DNA of 64,000 bases from Kordiimonas lipolytica (lineage in GTDB: Bacteria; Pseudomonadota; Alphaproteobacteria; Sphingomonadales; Kordiimonadaceae): positions 84,039 through 148,038 of the forward strand of contig NZ_LRUB01000029.1 of assembly GCF_001550065.1 (NCBI RefSeq). Reading direction: 5' to 3'. The notes under the pieces are model-generated. The model was not told the DNA's origin and made no database searches. It saw only the letters and a program-made list of their open reading frames with translations. How positions within the stretch are numbered: the first letter of the stretch is position 1; each line of letters opens with the position of its first letter. Of this stretch, positions 8,695-17,057 are shown piece after piece. The position numbers and the translations under genes were made by a program.

Positions 8695-9708
8695 CTATCC
8701 TCTCGCTGTCTGTGGCAGGCTGGCATCCAGCTCCACCACCTGGGTCAGGTCATCGTCGTTGCAGCCCTTCAACATCTCTGCGGGCACATCGAAAGGCCTT
8801 TTGATCGCAGGAAAGGAAACCGAGAGCTTGGTACGGTCGCCACCACAGGCGCTGTGCCAACTGGTGAAGGCATCATAATAGGCCGCGCGATTGCCGCCCA
8901 CGGCCCGCTGGTGGCTGTTGCCCTTGCGCTGCCAGTCGAACCCGGAGCCTACATCGGTGGTCAGCGACCCATCGCGCAAAAGCCCAGTATATAGGCACTG
9001 GCGAAGGTGGCGCACCCCTTTCCAGCCGAAGATTTCCTTCAACCGGCGAATATATTCCGTGTCTGCGGCAATCCGCACGGTATCGAAGAAACCAGCCTGT
9101 TCCAGAACCGGCGCGCGGCGGATCATCAGGCTGATGGCAGCCATGCGTTCTTCCGCGCCGTCAATCAGTTGCAGGGCGCCGTCTTCATCCACCCGCCGCC
9201 AGCGGCATGTGCAGGCCATCAGTCCGGAATCGTCCAGAAGCGACCCCATCTGCACCACCAGCCGGTCAGGGTCGGAATAGTCGTCGCTGTCATGGAAGGC
9301 GACGAATTCCCCGGTGGCTTTGGTCAGGCACCAGTTTTTGGACCAATAGGTGCCGTGATTGGCCGGTGAAGAAAATACCCGAAGGCGTCCATCCTCTGCG
9401 GCCATGCGCGCTAGGATGGCCGCTGTGTCGTCACTGCTGGCATCATCGATCACCATCAGCTCGAGGTTCCTGTGGCTTTGCGCCAGCACGGACCGGACAG
9501 CACGCTCGATCAGATGGCCTGTATTAAAGGCCGTCATGATCACCGTGATCTTGCGGTCGGCAGCGGCTTGCCCAAGCTTCCGGAACCGATCAGTTTCTTT
9601 CGCGTAAAGCCGCTTCCCCAAGGCCCTCAAGGGGCCATGGGCACTATCCAGCAGATACCCGACCGGGTCCCTGCCTAGCTTGCGCATTCTGCGAATGAAA
9701 AGAGTCAT
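8695..9708 (-). CDS. Glycosyltransferase family 2
   Basis: A 337-residue GT-A fold enzyme. After about 50 basic residues comes the classic nucleotide-binding start ITVIMTAFNTGHLIERAVRS, then VIDDASSDDTAAIL. The metal-binding DxD region is VAFHDSDDY. Family members transfer a sugar from UDP- or other NDP-sugars to a growing chain. There is no membrane helix, though the arginine-rich N-terminus could sit on the membrane. AGGAG lies 6 nt before the ATG. It lies 18 nt after kpsD and 2 nt before the Stf0-like gene in the export operon, which supports a capsule role. Confidence 0.87.
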   Translation of the reverse strand: MTLFIRRMRKLGRDPVGYLLDSAHGPLRALGKRLYAKETDRFRKLGQAAADRKITVIMTAFNTGHLIERAVRSVLAQSHRNLELMVIDDASSDDTAAILARMAAEDGRLRVFSSPANHGTYWSKNWCLTKATGEFVAFHDSDDYSDPDRLVVQMGSLLDDSGLMACTCRWRRVDEDGALQLIDGAEERMAAISLMIRRAPVLEQAGFFDTVRIAADTEYIRRLKEIFGWKGVRHLRQCLYTGLLRDGSLTTDVGSGFDWQRKGNSHQRAVGGNRAAYYDAFTSWHSACGGDRTKLSVSFPAIKRPFDVPAEMLKGCNDDDLTQVVELDASLPQTARG

Positions 9709-9726
9709 CGGTGTCTCCTGCCAGCT

Positions 9727-11388
9727 CTAAAGCCGCAGTACCACGCCAGCAGACAGTGCAAGCTGATAGAAGATACTGATGATATCGGATGCGATCTGGA
9801 TATGCTTGGTTGCCACACGTGGCAGCACGAAAATCTCATCACCTGGGCGCATCTGCACCCGCCTGCTGTCCAGATCGCCGCTCTTCACCTTTTGGAAGCT
9901 GCCGTCACGATGCAACAACAGCACGTTGGTGTTGCGGCGCGACTGGGTAAAGCCGCCAGCCTGCTCGATATATTCCTCAACCGTGCGACCGTCCTGGAAG
10001 GCCATCGCACTTGGGAAAAGTACATCGCCATGCACCATCACAAGCTTGCTGGTGCGTGGAATACGGATCACATCACCAGGCTCCAAGAGGATATCGTTCA
10101 CGGACGAAGCGCCCGCAAGCGCTACCTGGCCGTTCGGCTCCACATTGCGAGCGCGCTCAACCCATTTCAGGATCAGCTCTGCCTCGCTTTTTCTGAGTTC
10201 CGCTTCCTTGGCGGTGTTCGACCGGGCGGTCAGCACGCTACTTTCCAGCGCCCGGAGCTGGGCATCCAGCATTTCTTTCTGCCTGAGCTTCACGCTCTTG
10301 CGCATCAGCTGGATGGCATCACGCTGGGCGTTCTGGCCGAAGTCGATCTGGGCAATCAGGTCCCCCAGCTTGGCGCCATACGGCAGGATAAACTCACGCG
10401 CGGAATCTGTTTCGCCTTCAACGCGCACCGAAATGGTGCCGTTTGTTTTGTCTGACATCACATGCAGCACGTCACCTGGAAATACCGGCACTTCAGCAGC
10501 TTCAGAAAGTGGGATATATTCAACTTCGGACTTGGCCTGGCTGTTGCGGCTGATGCGCACATGGGTTGCCTGTGGCTGCGGCCGGGCGAGCCCCAGCAGT
10601 TTCCCGGCTTCGACGGTATTGGTTGCAAACTCGAACAGGTTCCTGTTCTGCACGTCACCCAGAACACCAGCCTGAGCCTTAACCGGAGCAACCACAATGG
10701 TGTCCCCGTCCGACAACTGGAACACAGGCATGACGCCAGTCAGGATAAAGTCATACAGATTGACAGTGCGATAGACCTGGCCGCCACGCAGCACCTTGAT
10801 TTCAAGGAACGAGCCACGGCGCTGGTCAACACCACCGGCCTGATCCAGGAAAAAGAGTACGCTGTCGGATGCATGACCGGCATAAAGGCCAGGCTGGTCA
10901 ACAAAACCGGTGACGAAAATCTTGACTGGCTCTGCGCCGTCAAGGCTTGCGTAAACGCCCACATTCTTCTTGAATACGCGCTTAACCGCCTCGGTCACCA
11001 CCTCATTGAGATCTTCATTCCTGACGCCCTGCACTTCAACGGGACCAACTTCCGGCAAGAAGACATTGCCTTGCGCATCAACGATCAGGTCACCCGTGAA
11101 CTCGAACCCACCCCACATCTTGAGGCTGATCTTGTCGCCTACCGCGATCTCATAGGATGGGTTGAACCCAACGAATGACTGGTTGGCAAACTGACCACCA
11201 AAAATCCAGTTTCCGAACGCTTCCTGCCGATCGATAACCTCATTGGCGCTTTCATTCACAGGCTGTGCATTTTGTGCAAGCGGCGGAGCGGCCTGTGCGA
11301 AAACCCCACTTGAGACGCCCATGAGCGCAAGGGCCGCGAGCCCAGCTTTCAGCGCTTCGACTGGCTTGTTCATCAAAGCATTAAACAT
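9727..11388 (-). CDS. kpsD: Capsule polysaccharide export protein, KpsD/OPX family
   Basis: A 553-residue exported protein, close to the length of E. coli KpsD. An N-terminal signal peptide (hydrophobic stretch to about residue 31, ending GVFAQA) sends it to the periplasm. A polysaccharide-export (PES) domain follows at YEIAVGDKISLKMWGGFEF. Further SLBB-type blocks carry GDTIVVAP, GDVLHVMS and GDVIRIPR. KpsD with KpsE links the inner-membrane ABC transporter to the outer membrane. Its start overlaps the end of kpsE by 8 nt. The C-terminus ends in a short hydrophobic segment (IFYQLALSAGVVLRL), compatible with a membrane contact. Confidence 0.88.
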   Translation of the reverse strand: MFNALMNKPVEALKAGLAALALMGVSSGVFAQAAPPLAQNAQPVNESANEVIDRQEAFGNWIFGGQFANQSFVGFNPSYEIAVGDKISLKMWGGFEFTGDLIVDAQGNVFLPEVGPVEVQGVRNEDLNEVVTEAVKRVFKKNVGVYASLDGAEPVKIFVTGFVDQPGLYAGHASDSVLFFLDQAGGVDQRRGSFLEIKVLRGGQVYRTVNLYDFILTGVMPVFQLSDGDTIVVAPVKAQAGVLGDVQNRNLFEFATNTVEAGKLLGLARPQPQATHVRISRNSQAKSEVEYIPLSEAAEVPVFPGDVLHVMSDKTNGTISVRVEGETDSAREFILPYGAKLGDLIAQIDFGQNAQRDAIQLMRKSVKLRQKEMLDAQLRALESSVLTARSNTAKEAELRKSEAELILKWVERARNVEPNGQVALAGASSVNDILLEPGDVIRIPRTSKLVMVHGDVLFPSAMAFQDGRTVEEYIEQAGGFTQSRRNTNVLLLHRDGSFQKVKSGDLDSRRVQMRPGDEIFVLPRVATKHIQIASDIISIFYQLALSAGVVLRL

Positions 11389-12577
11389 CGCGGTGCTCCC
11401 GAATGGTTGCGAGTGTCATGGTGACAATCCCGTAGGCCAGGCTCAACAAGACGAAGAGCGTGATCAGATTATATAGTTTTCGTGGCGCAAGCGCCTCATC
11501 AGGCAGCTTCGGCGCCTGCAACACCACCAGATGCTTCAGCTTGTGATAGCTGTCCACCCGCGCCTGTTCCAAGCCCTGAAGAGCAACCTGATAAAGCTTG
11601 GTGGCGAATTCGAATTCCAGCTTCATCTGCTCAAAGCGGGCATTCACATCATTGATTGCGTCTGTGTCCTGGTTGGCAATCTTCTTGCGTTCTTCATCCA
11701 GCTGCGCCTGCACGCTGTCAATCCGGCTCTGGACCGACACCAACTGGGGAGCGCTGCTATTCAGGTAGCTTGAAAGCACTTTCTTCTCGGTCTCCAGCTC
11801 CACCAGGCGGCGTTCCAGCTCGTTCACAACAGACTGCAGGGCCGCGCCAGAGGCGGCTGGGTCCAGAAGCTGGTTCTCATTCTGGAACGTCAGCATCCTG
11901 TCCCGGGCCTCATTCACCCGGTCGCGGGCATTTTCCAGTTCACTGCTCACGAACTTGATTTCTTCCGTGGCTATCTTCTGGCTGACGCTGTTGATGAAGC
12001 GTTCTGATTCAGTGAGGATCGCACCCACCATTCGTTGGGAATATTCCGGCGAGAATGCCTCGCCTGAAACAGTCAAAATCCCGGACTCCGGGTCGATGGA
12101 AACATGGACCTTGCCGCGGTAATAGCTCAGGAACTCCTCTTCCGTCGGTTCGCTGCCGAGCCGGGCGATCATGTCCCACTGGCTATCGATGAAATGGTCT
12201 TTCAGGGCAATTTCACTGTTGAGGTACCGCATCATATCCGATGAATGGATATAGGACTTGAGCAGCAAAGCATCGCGCGCCTCGCTGCCGCCGCCTGCCA
12301 GAAGCGACAGTTGCGTCAGCGCGCCGGCACCATTTTTGGTGGATTTCACATAGAGCTGGGCTTCGGTGATATAGCGGTCAGACGCAAACAGGCCATAATA
12401 TACCGCTGCCAGAAACGTGATCACCAGCACCCACCGGTAGCTGCCGAAATTGACCGTCGCCGAGCGGACATCCGTGTACGCAACCGACAGCTTGCCTTGC
12501 TGCTGTGTGACCAGGTCTTTACGCTGGTCCAGGCGCCTGGATACTGCGCCCCTTAGTTTTTCCAAAATCTGTTTCAT
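11381..12577 (-). CDS. kpsE: Capsule export inner-membrane protein, KpsE family
   Basis: A 398-residue polysaccharide co-polymerase-like protein. One membrane helix is near the N-terminus (WVLVITFLAAVYYGLFA, about residues 49-65) and one is at the C-terminus (LYNLITLFVLLSLAYGIVTM). Between them lies a large periplasmic part with long coiled coils (about residues 185-330: ELENARDRVNEARDRM, ELERRLVELETEKKVL). This is the layout of KpsE/BexC/RkpR proteins, which connect KpsMT to KpsD. The ATG is preceded by GGGGAAGC. It lies 23 nt after kpsT, and its last codons overlap kpsD, so the order kpsM-T-E-D is strictly coupled. Confidence 0.88.
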   Translation of the reverse strand: MKQILEKLRGAVSRRLDQRKDLVTQQQGKLSVAYTDVRSATVNFGSYRWVLVITFLAAVYYGLFASDRYITEAQLYVKSTKNGAGALTQLSLLAGGGSEARDALLLKSYIHSSDMMRYLNSEIALKDHFIDSQWDMIARLGSEPTEEEFLSYYRGKVHVSIDPESGILTVSGEAFSPEYSQRMVGAILTESERFINSVSQKIATEEIKFVSSELENARDRVNEARDRMLTFQNENQLLDPAASGAALQSVVNELERRLVELETEKKVLSSYLNSSAPQLVSVQSRIDSVQAQLDEERKKIANQDTDAINDVNARFEQMKLEFEFATKLYQVALQGLEQARVDSYHKLKHLVVLQAPKLPDEALAPRKLYNLITLFVLLSLAYGIVTMTLATIREHRDV

Positions 12578-12600
12578 GCTTCCCCGAGCAACCGCTAACC

Positions 12601-13251
12601 CTATAGGCTTTGGTATCTAAAAATGGCGCGGTCCACACTTTCGTAAAATTCCGCCCGACCATATGCAAGCAAAATTGCGGCATTACAATGCTTTCTGATC
12701 GTGCTCATATTGTGTGAAACCAGAATGATATTTGCGTTTTCGCGTTTTTCTGAAATGGCCTTTTCGCACTTTTTCCGGAACCCTTCATCCCCCACCGACA
12801 TGATCTCGTCGATCAGATAGGTATCGAAGTCGAAGCCCATGGAAACTGCGAAGGAGTATTTGGACCGCATCCCGCTTGAATAGCTGTTGACCGGCAACTC
12901 ATACATGTCGCCAAGTTCACTGAATTCCTTGACGAAGTCCTCGATTTCACCGGTGCCGCGCACACCATGTATCCGGCAGATAAAGCGCACATTCTCGCGC
13001 CCAGTCATATTGCCCTGAAATCCGCTGGAGAGCGCCAGCGGCCAGGAAATAAACCGATCAGACCGGATGCGCCCGGATGACGGAAAATCGATCCCGCCGA
13101 TTAGCCGCAGCAGTGTGGATTTGCCCGCCCCGTTCACGCCCAGCATGGCCACGTCGCGGTCATCCGGAATATCGATATTCAGGTTCTTCAGCGCGTATTT
13201 CGGGCCAAAACGCGTAGGATAATATTTTGATACATTCTCAAGCCGGATCAT
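12601..13251 (-). CDS. kpsT: Capsule polysaccharide ABC transporter ATPase KpsT
   Basis: A 216-residue ATPase. The Walker A is GVNGAGKST, the signature motif reads NSYSSGMRSKYSFAVSM (a relaxed form normal for polysaccharide exporters), the Walker B is FDTYLIDEIMSVGD and the switch histidine is in LVSHN. KpsT powers export of the finished, Kdo-linked polysaccharide through KpsM. The frame is open to 13320, but the ATG at 13251 overlaps the kpsM stop as ATGA and gives the usual family N-terminus MIRLENVSKYY. Short KpsT proteins of this size lack the C-terminal carbohydrate-binding domain of Wzt, consistent with a group 2 capsule rather than an O antigen. Confidence 0.92.
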   Translation of the reverse strand: MIRLENVSKYYPTRFGPKYALKNLNIDIPDDRDVAMLGVNGAGKSTLLRLIGGIDFPSSGRIRSDRFISWPLALSSGFQGNMTGRENVRFICRIHGVRGTGEIEDFVKEFSELGDMYELPVNSYSSGMRSKYSFAVSMGFDFDTYLIDEIMSVGDEGFRKKCEKAISEKRENANIILVSHNMSTIRKHCNAAILLAYGRAEFYESVDRAIFRYQSL

Positions 13252-14030
13252 TGCGCCAGTATCCTCTGCCAGGACAGCCGGTAGCTTGAGATAGCCAGGG
13301 CCATGGCGCCAATCGCCCAAAGGAACAGGTAGAAACCGTCTGCGACTGGGCTCTCATAAACCGGGAACCAGGCTTCGCGGATCAGCTCCATCGCATGCAC
13401 GAGCGGATTCCAGGCCAATATGCTGCGATAGGGTTCCGGGATGATGGTCATCGGAAAGAACACCGCTGATGTGAACAGCAGCGGCATCTGGATCATGTTG
13501 ATGACTTTCTCGATCTCGCGCGCGAACTGGGACACCACACAAGCCAGGATGCCAACTGAAGCCGCAAAGAGCCACAAGATGGCACACCAGCCCAGGAGCA
13601 ACAGCGGGTCACGTGGCGTTGCATCAAAGCCAAACCAGTAGAGTCCCAGGCCCATCAGCACGCCCACAACAAGGAACAGGCAACCTTCAAGGAAGCTATG
13701 GGCCAGAAAGATATCAAACAGCCTGACCTGCCGGAAGCCCATCAGCCCGCGAGCGCCGGCAAGCGCCGACATATTCCGCCGCATGGTCAGTTGCCATAGA
13801 ATCTTGAACGGCAGAAAGCCCGCAAAAACGAAAATGGGTGGCGCAACATAGCCGAATTCGCCCCGGCCACGCAGGCCAAAAAGGATGATGAACATGACCA
13901 TCATCAAGAGGGGCTCGAGCACCAGCCAGATGTTACCAAACGTGTAGGAGCTGAACCTGGCGTTCATCTCCCTCACGAGAATGGCAAAGATAACATCCTT
14001 CTGGATGGAAAATGCGGAACGGGCCCTCAT
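13248..14030 (-). CDS. kpsM: Capsule polysaccharide ABC transporter permease KpsM
   Basis: A 260-residue ABC-2 type permease with six predicted membrane helices. Examples are WLVLEPLLMMVMFIILFGL, the stretch FLVVGVLMGLGLYW, LLLLGWCAILWLFAASVGILA and the last helix LFLWAIGAMALAISSYRL. The family hallmark near the C-terminus is present (MPLLFTSAVFFPMTIIP, then NPLVHAMELIREAWFP). It forms the inner-membrane channel with KpsT. It is transcribed 43 nt after kpsF. AGGAG lies a little far (about 13 nt) from the ATG. Confidence 0.9.
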   Translation of the reverse strand: MRARSAFSIQKDVIFAILVREMNARFSSYTFGNIWLVLEPLLMMVMFIILFGLRGRGEFGYVAPPIFVFAGFLPFKILWQLTMRRNMSALAGARGLMGFRQVRLFDIFLAHSFLEGCLFLVVGVLMGLGLYWFGFDATPRDPLLLLGWCAILWLFAASVGILACVVSQFAREIEKVINMIQMPLLFTSAVFFPMTIIPEPYRSILAWNPLVHAMELIREAWFPVYESPVADGFYLFLWAIGAMALAISSYRLSWQRILAQ

Positions 14031-14073
14031 GCGCCGGCTCTATCTCCTGTCGAGCGCCTGTGGCATCTGCCGC

Positions 14074-15093
14074 CTAGGCGTCCTCGTGTTTGTAGATCCC
14101 CGCGTAACGCCCTTCGCTGTCCACCGCAACCAGGAATTTTACCTCGTCACCGCGCATCATGCTTTCCGCCTCATCAACAATGACATCCTTGCGGATAACG
14201 GAAAATTCCTTGCTCATGCACTGGTGGGCCGAAACCTCACGGACACGGCGCGTCACCCGCAGGGCCACACCAAGCTGCCCTTTGGTGACAACACCGATCG
14301 GCTTCTTGTCTTCATCAACCACCACAGCAACACCTGCTGCACCGCCAGCCATTTCGGCTGCCAGTTCAAGGAGCACCATGTTGGGCGTTACCACCGGAAC
14401 GCTGGAGGTCAGCATCACGTCGGACACTTTCATCAGCAGCCGACGGCCAAGCGAACCGCCAGGATGATAGCGCGCGAAATCGCGGGCATGGAAATTACGG
14501 AGCGTCATCAGCGAAATGGCAAGCGCATCGCCCATCGCAACGGTCACGACGATCGAGGTGGTCGGCACCAGATTGTTGGGGCAAACCTCTTCCGCGATCG
14601 GGATTTCCAGGACCACATCGGACGCGCGTCCAAGGGTCGAGGACTTCGCGCCTGTGATGGCGATGATCTTGTTACCGAAAGACTTCAGGGACGGCAAAAG
14701 CTGTACAATCTCCTGCGTCTCGCCGGAATAGGAAATAAGCAACAGCGTATCGCCCGGTGTCACCATACCAAGGTCACCGTGCGATGCCTCTGCCGGATGC
14801 AGGAAGAAAGACGGTGTGCCGGTGGATGCCAGCGTTGCCGAAATCTTGCGTGCCACGTGGCCCGATTTGCCCATACCTATGACAATCAGGTGCCCGCGGG
14901 TCTGAAGCGCAATTCGAATAGCTTCAGCATAGGCATCATGGTCATAGGTTTGGGAAAGTCGTTCCAGCGCCTGCCCCTGCTTGAGGAAGCTGCTGCCAAT
15001 ATTCTCTAAAGTCTCACTTAGGTCGGCCTTCACACTGTTGGGAAGGTCAAGGATATTTTCGCGAGCTGCCTGCTCGTCCGCCGTGCTTTTCAT
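14074..15093 (-). CDS. kpsF: D-arabinose 5-phosphate isomerase (KpsF/KdsD)
   Basis: A 339-residue cytoplasmic enzyme that converts ribulose 5-phosphate to arabinose 5-phosphate, the first committed step to Kdo. The SIS domain (about residues 45-190) shows GHLIVIGMGKSGHVARKISATLASTGT, then HPAEASHGDLGM and ISYSGET. Two CBS domains fill residues about 215-339. GGGGA precedes the ATG. It is first in the kpsFMTED export operon, and with kdsA, kdsC and kdsB at 27033-29144 it completes a Kdo pathway inside the capsule locus. Confidence 0.92.
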   Translation of the reverse strand: MKSTADEQAARENILDLPNSVKADLSETLENIGSSFLKQGQALERLSQTYDHDAYAEAIRIALQTRGHLIVIGMGKSGHVARKISATLASTGTPSFFLHPAEASHGDLGMVTPGDTLLLISYSGETQEIVQLLPSLKSFGNKIIAITGAKSSTLGRASDVVLEIPIAEEVCPNNLVPTTSIVVTVAMGDALAISLMTLRNFHARDFARYHPGGSLGRRLLMKVSDVMLTSSVPVVTPNMVLLELAAEMAGGAAGVAVVVDEDKKPIGVVTKGQLGVALRVTRRVREVSAHQCMSKEFSVIRKDVIVDEAESMMRGDEVKFLVAVDSEGRYAGIYKHEDA

Positions 15094-15694
15094 ATAGTAT
15101 CCCCAAAGCTACGTCGTTGTTATTATGTGAACCACCTGTACCAAGCCCCTGAACTAAAGACCGAATTATGGCATTTTTGGTGCAAACAAGTTCGCAGTCA
15201 TAAAATCGCGGCAAGCTAGCACAAGCGCCAGCGCTTCTCAATAAACCCGTAACATTTGAAGCATGCCCCCGTTTCAGTGCATGCCGCACTTCTGTCCGCT
15301 AAAAATCCAAAGGCCTGCGAGCCCAAGTTTTCAGCATCATACATGAATTTACGTCAACAACCGGATTATCCTTCGTCAAAGTATCTTCATGATTAGTCTG
15401 CCTTTTTCCGTTCGTCAAATTTGTAAACAAATTATTAGCTCATTTTCTGGGCCATCAGAACGCAAAAACACTGGCATCGGATAAAGGCTTGAAGATGAAC
15501 CCTTGGTTAATAGACGCCGCCAAACGAGAATACCCGCACCTCAAAAGCGAATTATTTCACCTAAAAAGCATTTGAATGCGCGGGGGGCATTTGCTACTTC
15601 AAAATTCTGTTTCCCTTCGAAAGGATTGGAAGGGAATGCCGGATTAGCCGAAAAACAAGCGCAGTGGCTGAACGCACAAGCAGGCGAAATCACC
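15094..15694. promoter_or_regulatory. Divergent intergenic region between kpsF and kpsS
   Basis: These 601 nt contain no convincing gene. The frame of kpsS stays open back to a TTG at 15503, but the added 64 residues are basic and low-complexity and have no family match. The stretch is AT-richer than its flanks (for example 15345-15470) and should hold the promoters of the two main capsule operons. I looked for the JUMPstart/ops sequence (GGCGGTAG) found upstream of enterobacterial kps operons and did not see it on either strand. Confidence 0.5.
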
Positions 15695-16990
15695 ATGGAA
15701 AATGGCTCATCGGCCTTTGATACAAAGCATTCAGTCGCGGCAACAGAGAGGCCGCTTTCCGGCCGAAATATCCTTTTTCTTCAAGGCCTTGCCACGCCGT
15801 TCTTCGCCACACTCGCTGCGAAACTGGCGCAAGAGGGTGCGACTGTTCACCGGGTGCATTTCTGTGGCGGTGACTGGACATTCAGGGGCAAGCCCACCCC
15901 CCGCGTCACGCACCACGCATATCGTGACACGGTTGATCGCCTGGCCGATTATTACGACCGACTGGTCAAGGAAAATGAGATCGATACGATCATCCTTTTT
16001 GGTGATTGCAGGCCCATTCACGAGACGGCACGCAAGATTGCATCAGATAATGGCGTCAAACTTTTTGCCATGGATGAGGGATATATTCGCCCCGGCTTTG
16101 TGACCATGGAAATTGACGGCACCAACGGTTATTCCCGCATGCTTCGCGTAAAGGAGGCCATCGGGGCGCTGTGCCAGGCCGCACCCGACCTTGCCCCCTA
16201 CACCCCGATCAAGACCAACATGGGCCGCCGGGCGCGGATGGACCTGCTGGCCCACGGCGCCAACATCATGTACCGATGGAAATTCCCCCATTATCGCGGC
16301 CATCGCCCGGCATCCATCTGGCAGGAAGCCGGGGGCTGGATTAAGCGTGGCTTCAGAACGCTTATGCATGGCGGCAAAAACAAAGCCACCATTGCCCGCA
16401 TTGAAAGGGCGGAGGCACCCTATTTCCTGGTACCCCTGCAGCTGAACAGCGATTACCAGATCCGCATCCATTCTGATTTCAGCGGCATGCCCGCCTTCAT
16501 TGATGAAGTGATGCAGTCTTTCGCCAAACACGCGCCAGCGGGCACTGAGCTCTTTTTCAAGAACCATCCGCTGGATAACGGCATGATCGATTATCGCGGC
16601 ATCATCGAAGGAAAAGCCGCTGAGCTTGGCATCACGGACCGGGTGTCTTTCGCATCAGGCGGTGACCTGGACCATATCATCAAGCGCGCTGAAGGCGTGG
16701 TGCTGGTGAACAGCACGGTGGGCTTTGCCACGCTTCGGCTGGGTCGCCCCCTGAAGGCGCTTGGCACGGCGGTCTATGACATCCCCGGGCTGACAGACCA
16801 ACAACCGCTCGATGCCTTCTGGCAAAATCCCGAAGCGCCGCAACAAAGGCTTGCAGAGGAATTCCTCACCGTTGTAGAGACATATACGCAAGTCAGGGGG
16901 GATCTGTTCTCGGAGGCTGGCATTGAACGCGCAAGCCAGGAGGCCGCCCGCGTCATCAGTGGCGCCCTGCCCCGCCTGCCCGCAGCCTGA
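15695..16990 (+). CDS. kpsS: Capsule polysaccharide Kdo transferase, KpsS family
   Basis: A 431-residue protein of the capsule synthesis family that adds beta-Kdo residues to the lipid anchor of group 2 capsules together with KpsC. Family landmarks are NILFLQGLATPFFATLA near the start, TIILFGDCRPIHETARK, the DEGYIRPGF motif (about residues 128-136), ELFFKNHPLDNG, and a final VVLVNSTVGFATLRLGRPLKALG that forms the donor site. Start chosen at ATG 15695. About 40 residues precede the conserved core, so a slightly different start is possible. It is followed after 67 nt by the LtaS-like gene on the same strand. Confidence 0.88.
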   Translation: MENGSSAFDTKHSVAATERPLSGRNILFLQGLATPFFATLAAKLAQEGATVHRVHFCGGDWTFRGKPTPRVTHHAYRDTVDRLADYYDRLVKENEIDTIILFGDCRPIHETARKIASDNGVKLFAMDEGYIRPGFVTMEIDGTNGYSRMLRVKEAIGALCQAAPDLAPYTPIKTNMGRRARMDLLAHGANIMYRWKFPHYRGHRPASIWQEAGGWIKRGFRTLMHGGKNKATIARIERAEAPYFLVPLQLNSDYQIRIHSDFSGMPAFIDEVMQSFAKHAPAGTELFFKNHPLDNGMIDYRGIIEGKAAELGITDRVSFASGGDLDHIIKRAEGVVLVNSTVGFATLRLGRPLKALGTAVYDIPGLTDQQPLDAFWQNPEAPQQRLAEEFLTVVETYTQVRGDLFSEAGIERASQEAARVISGALPRLPAA

Positions 16991-17057
16991 AACCAGAGCG
17001 GTCGCCGAAGCGGCCTGTCAGGCCAACTCGAACAACGGATGACCGGCGCCCTTGGCT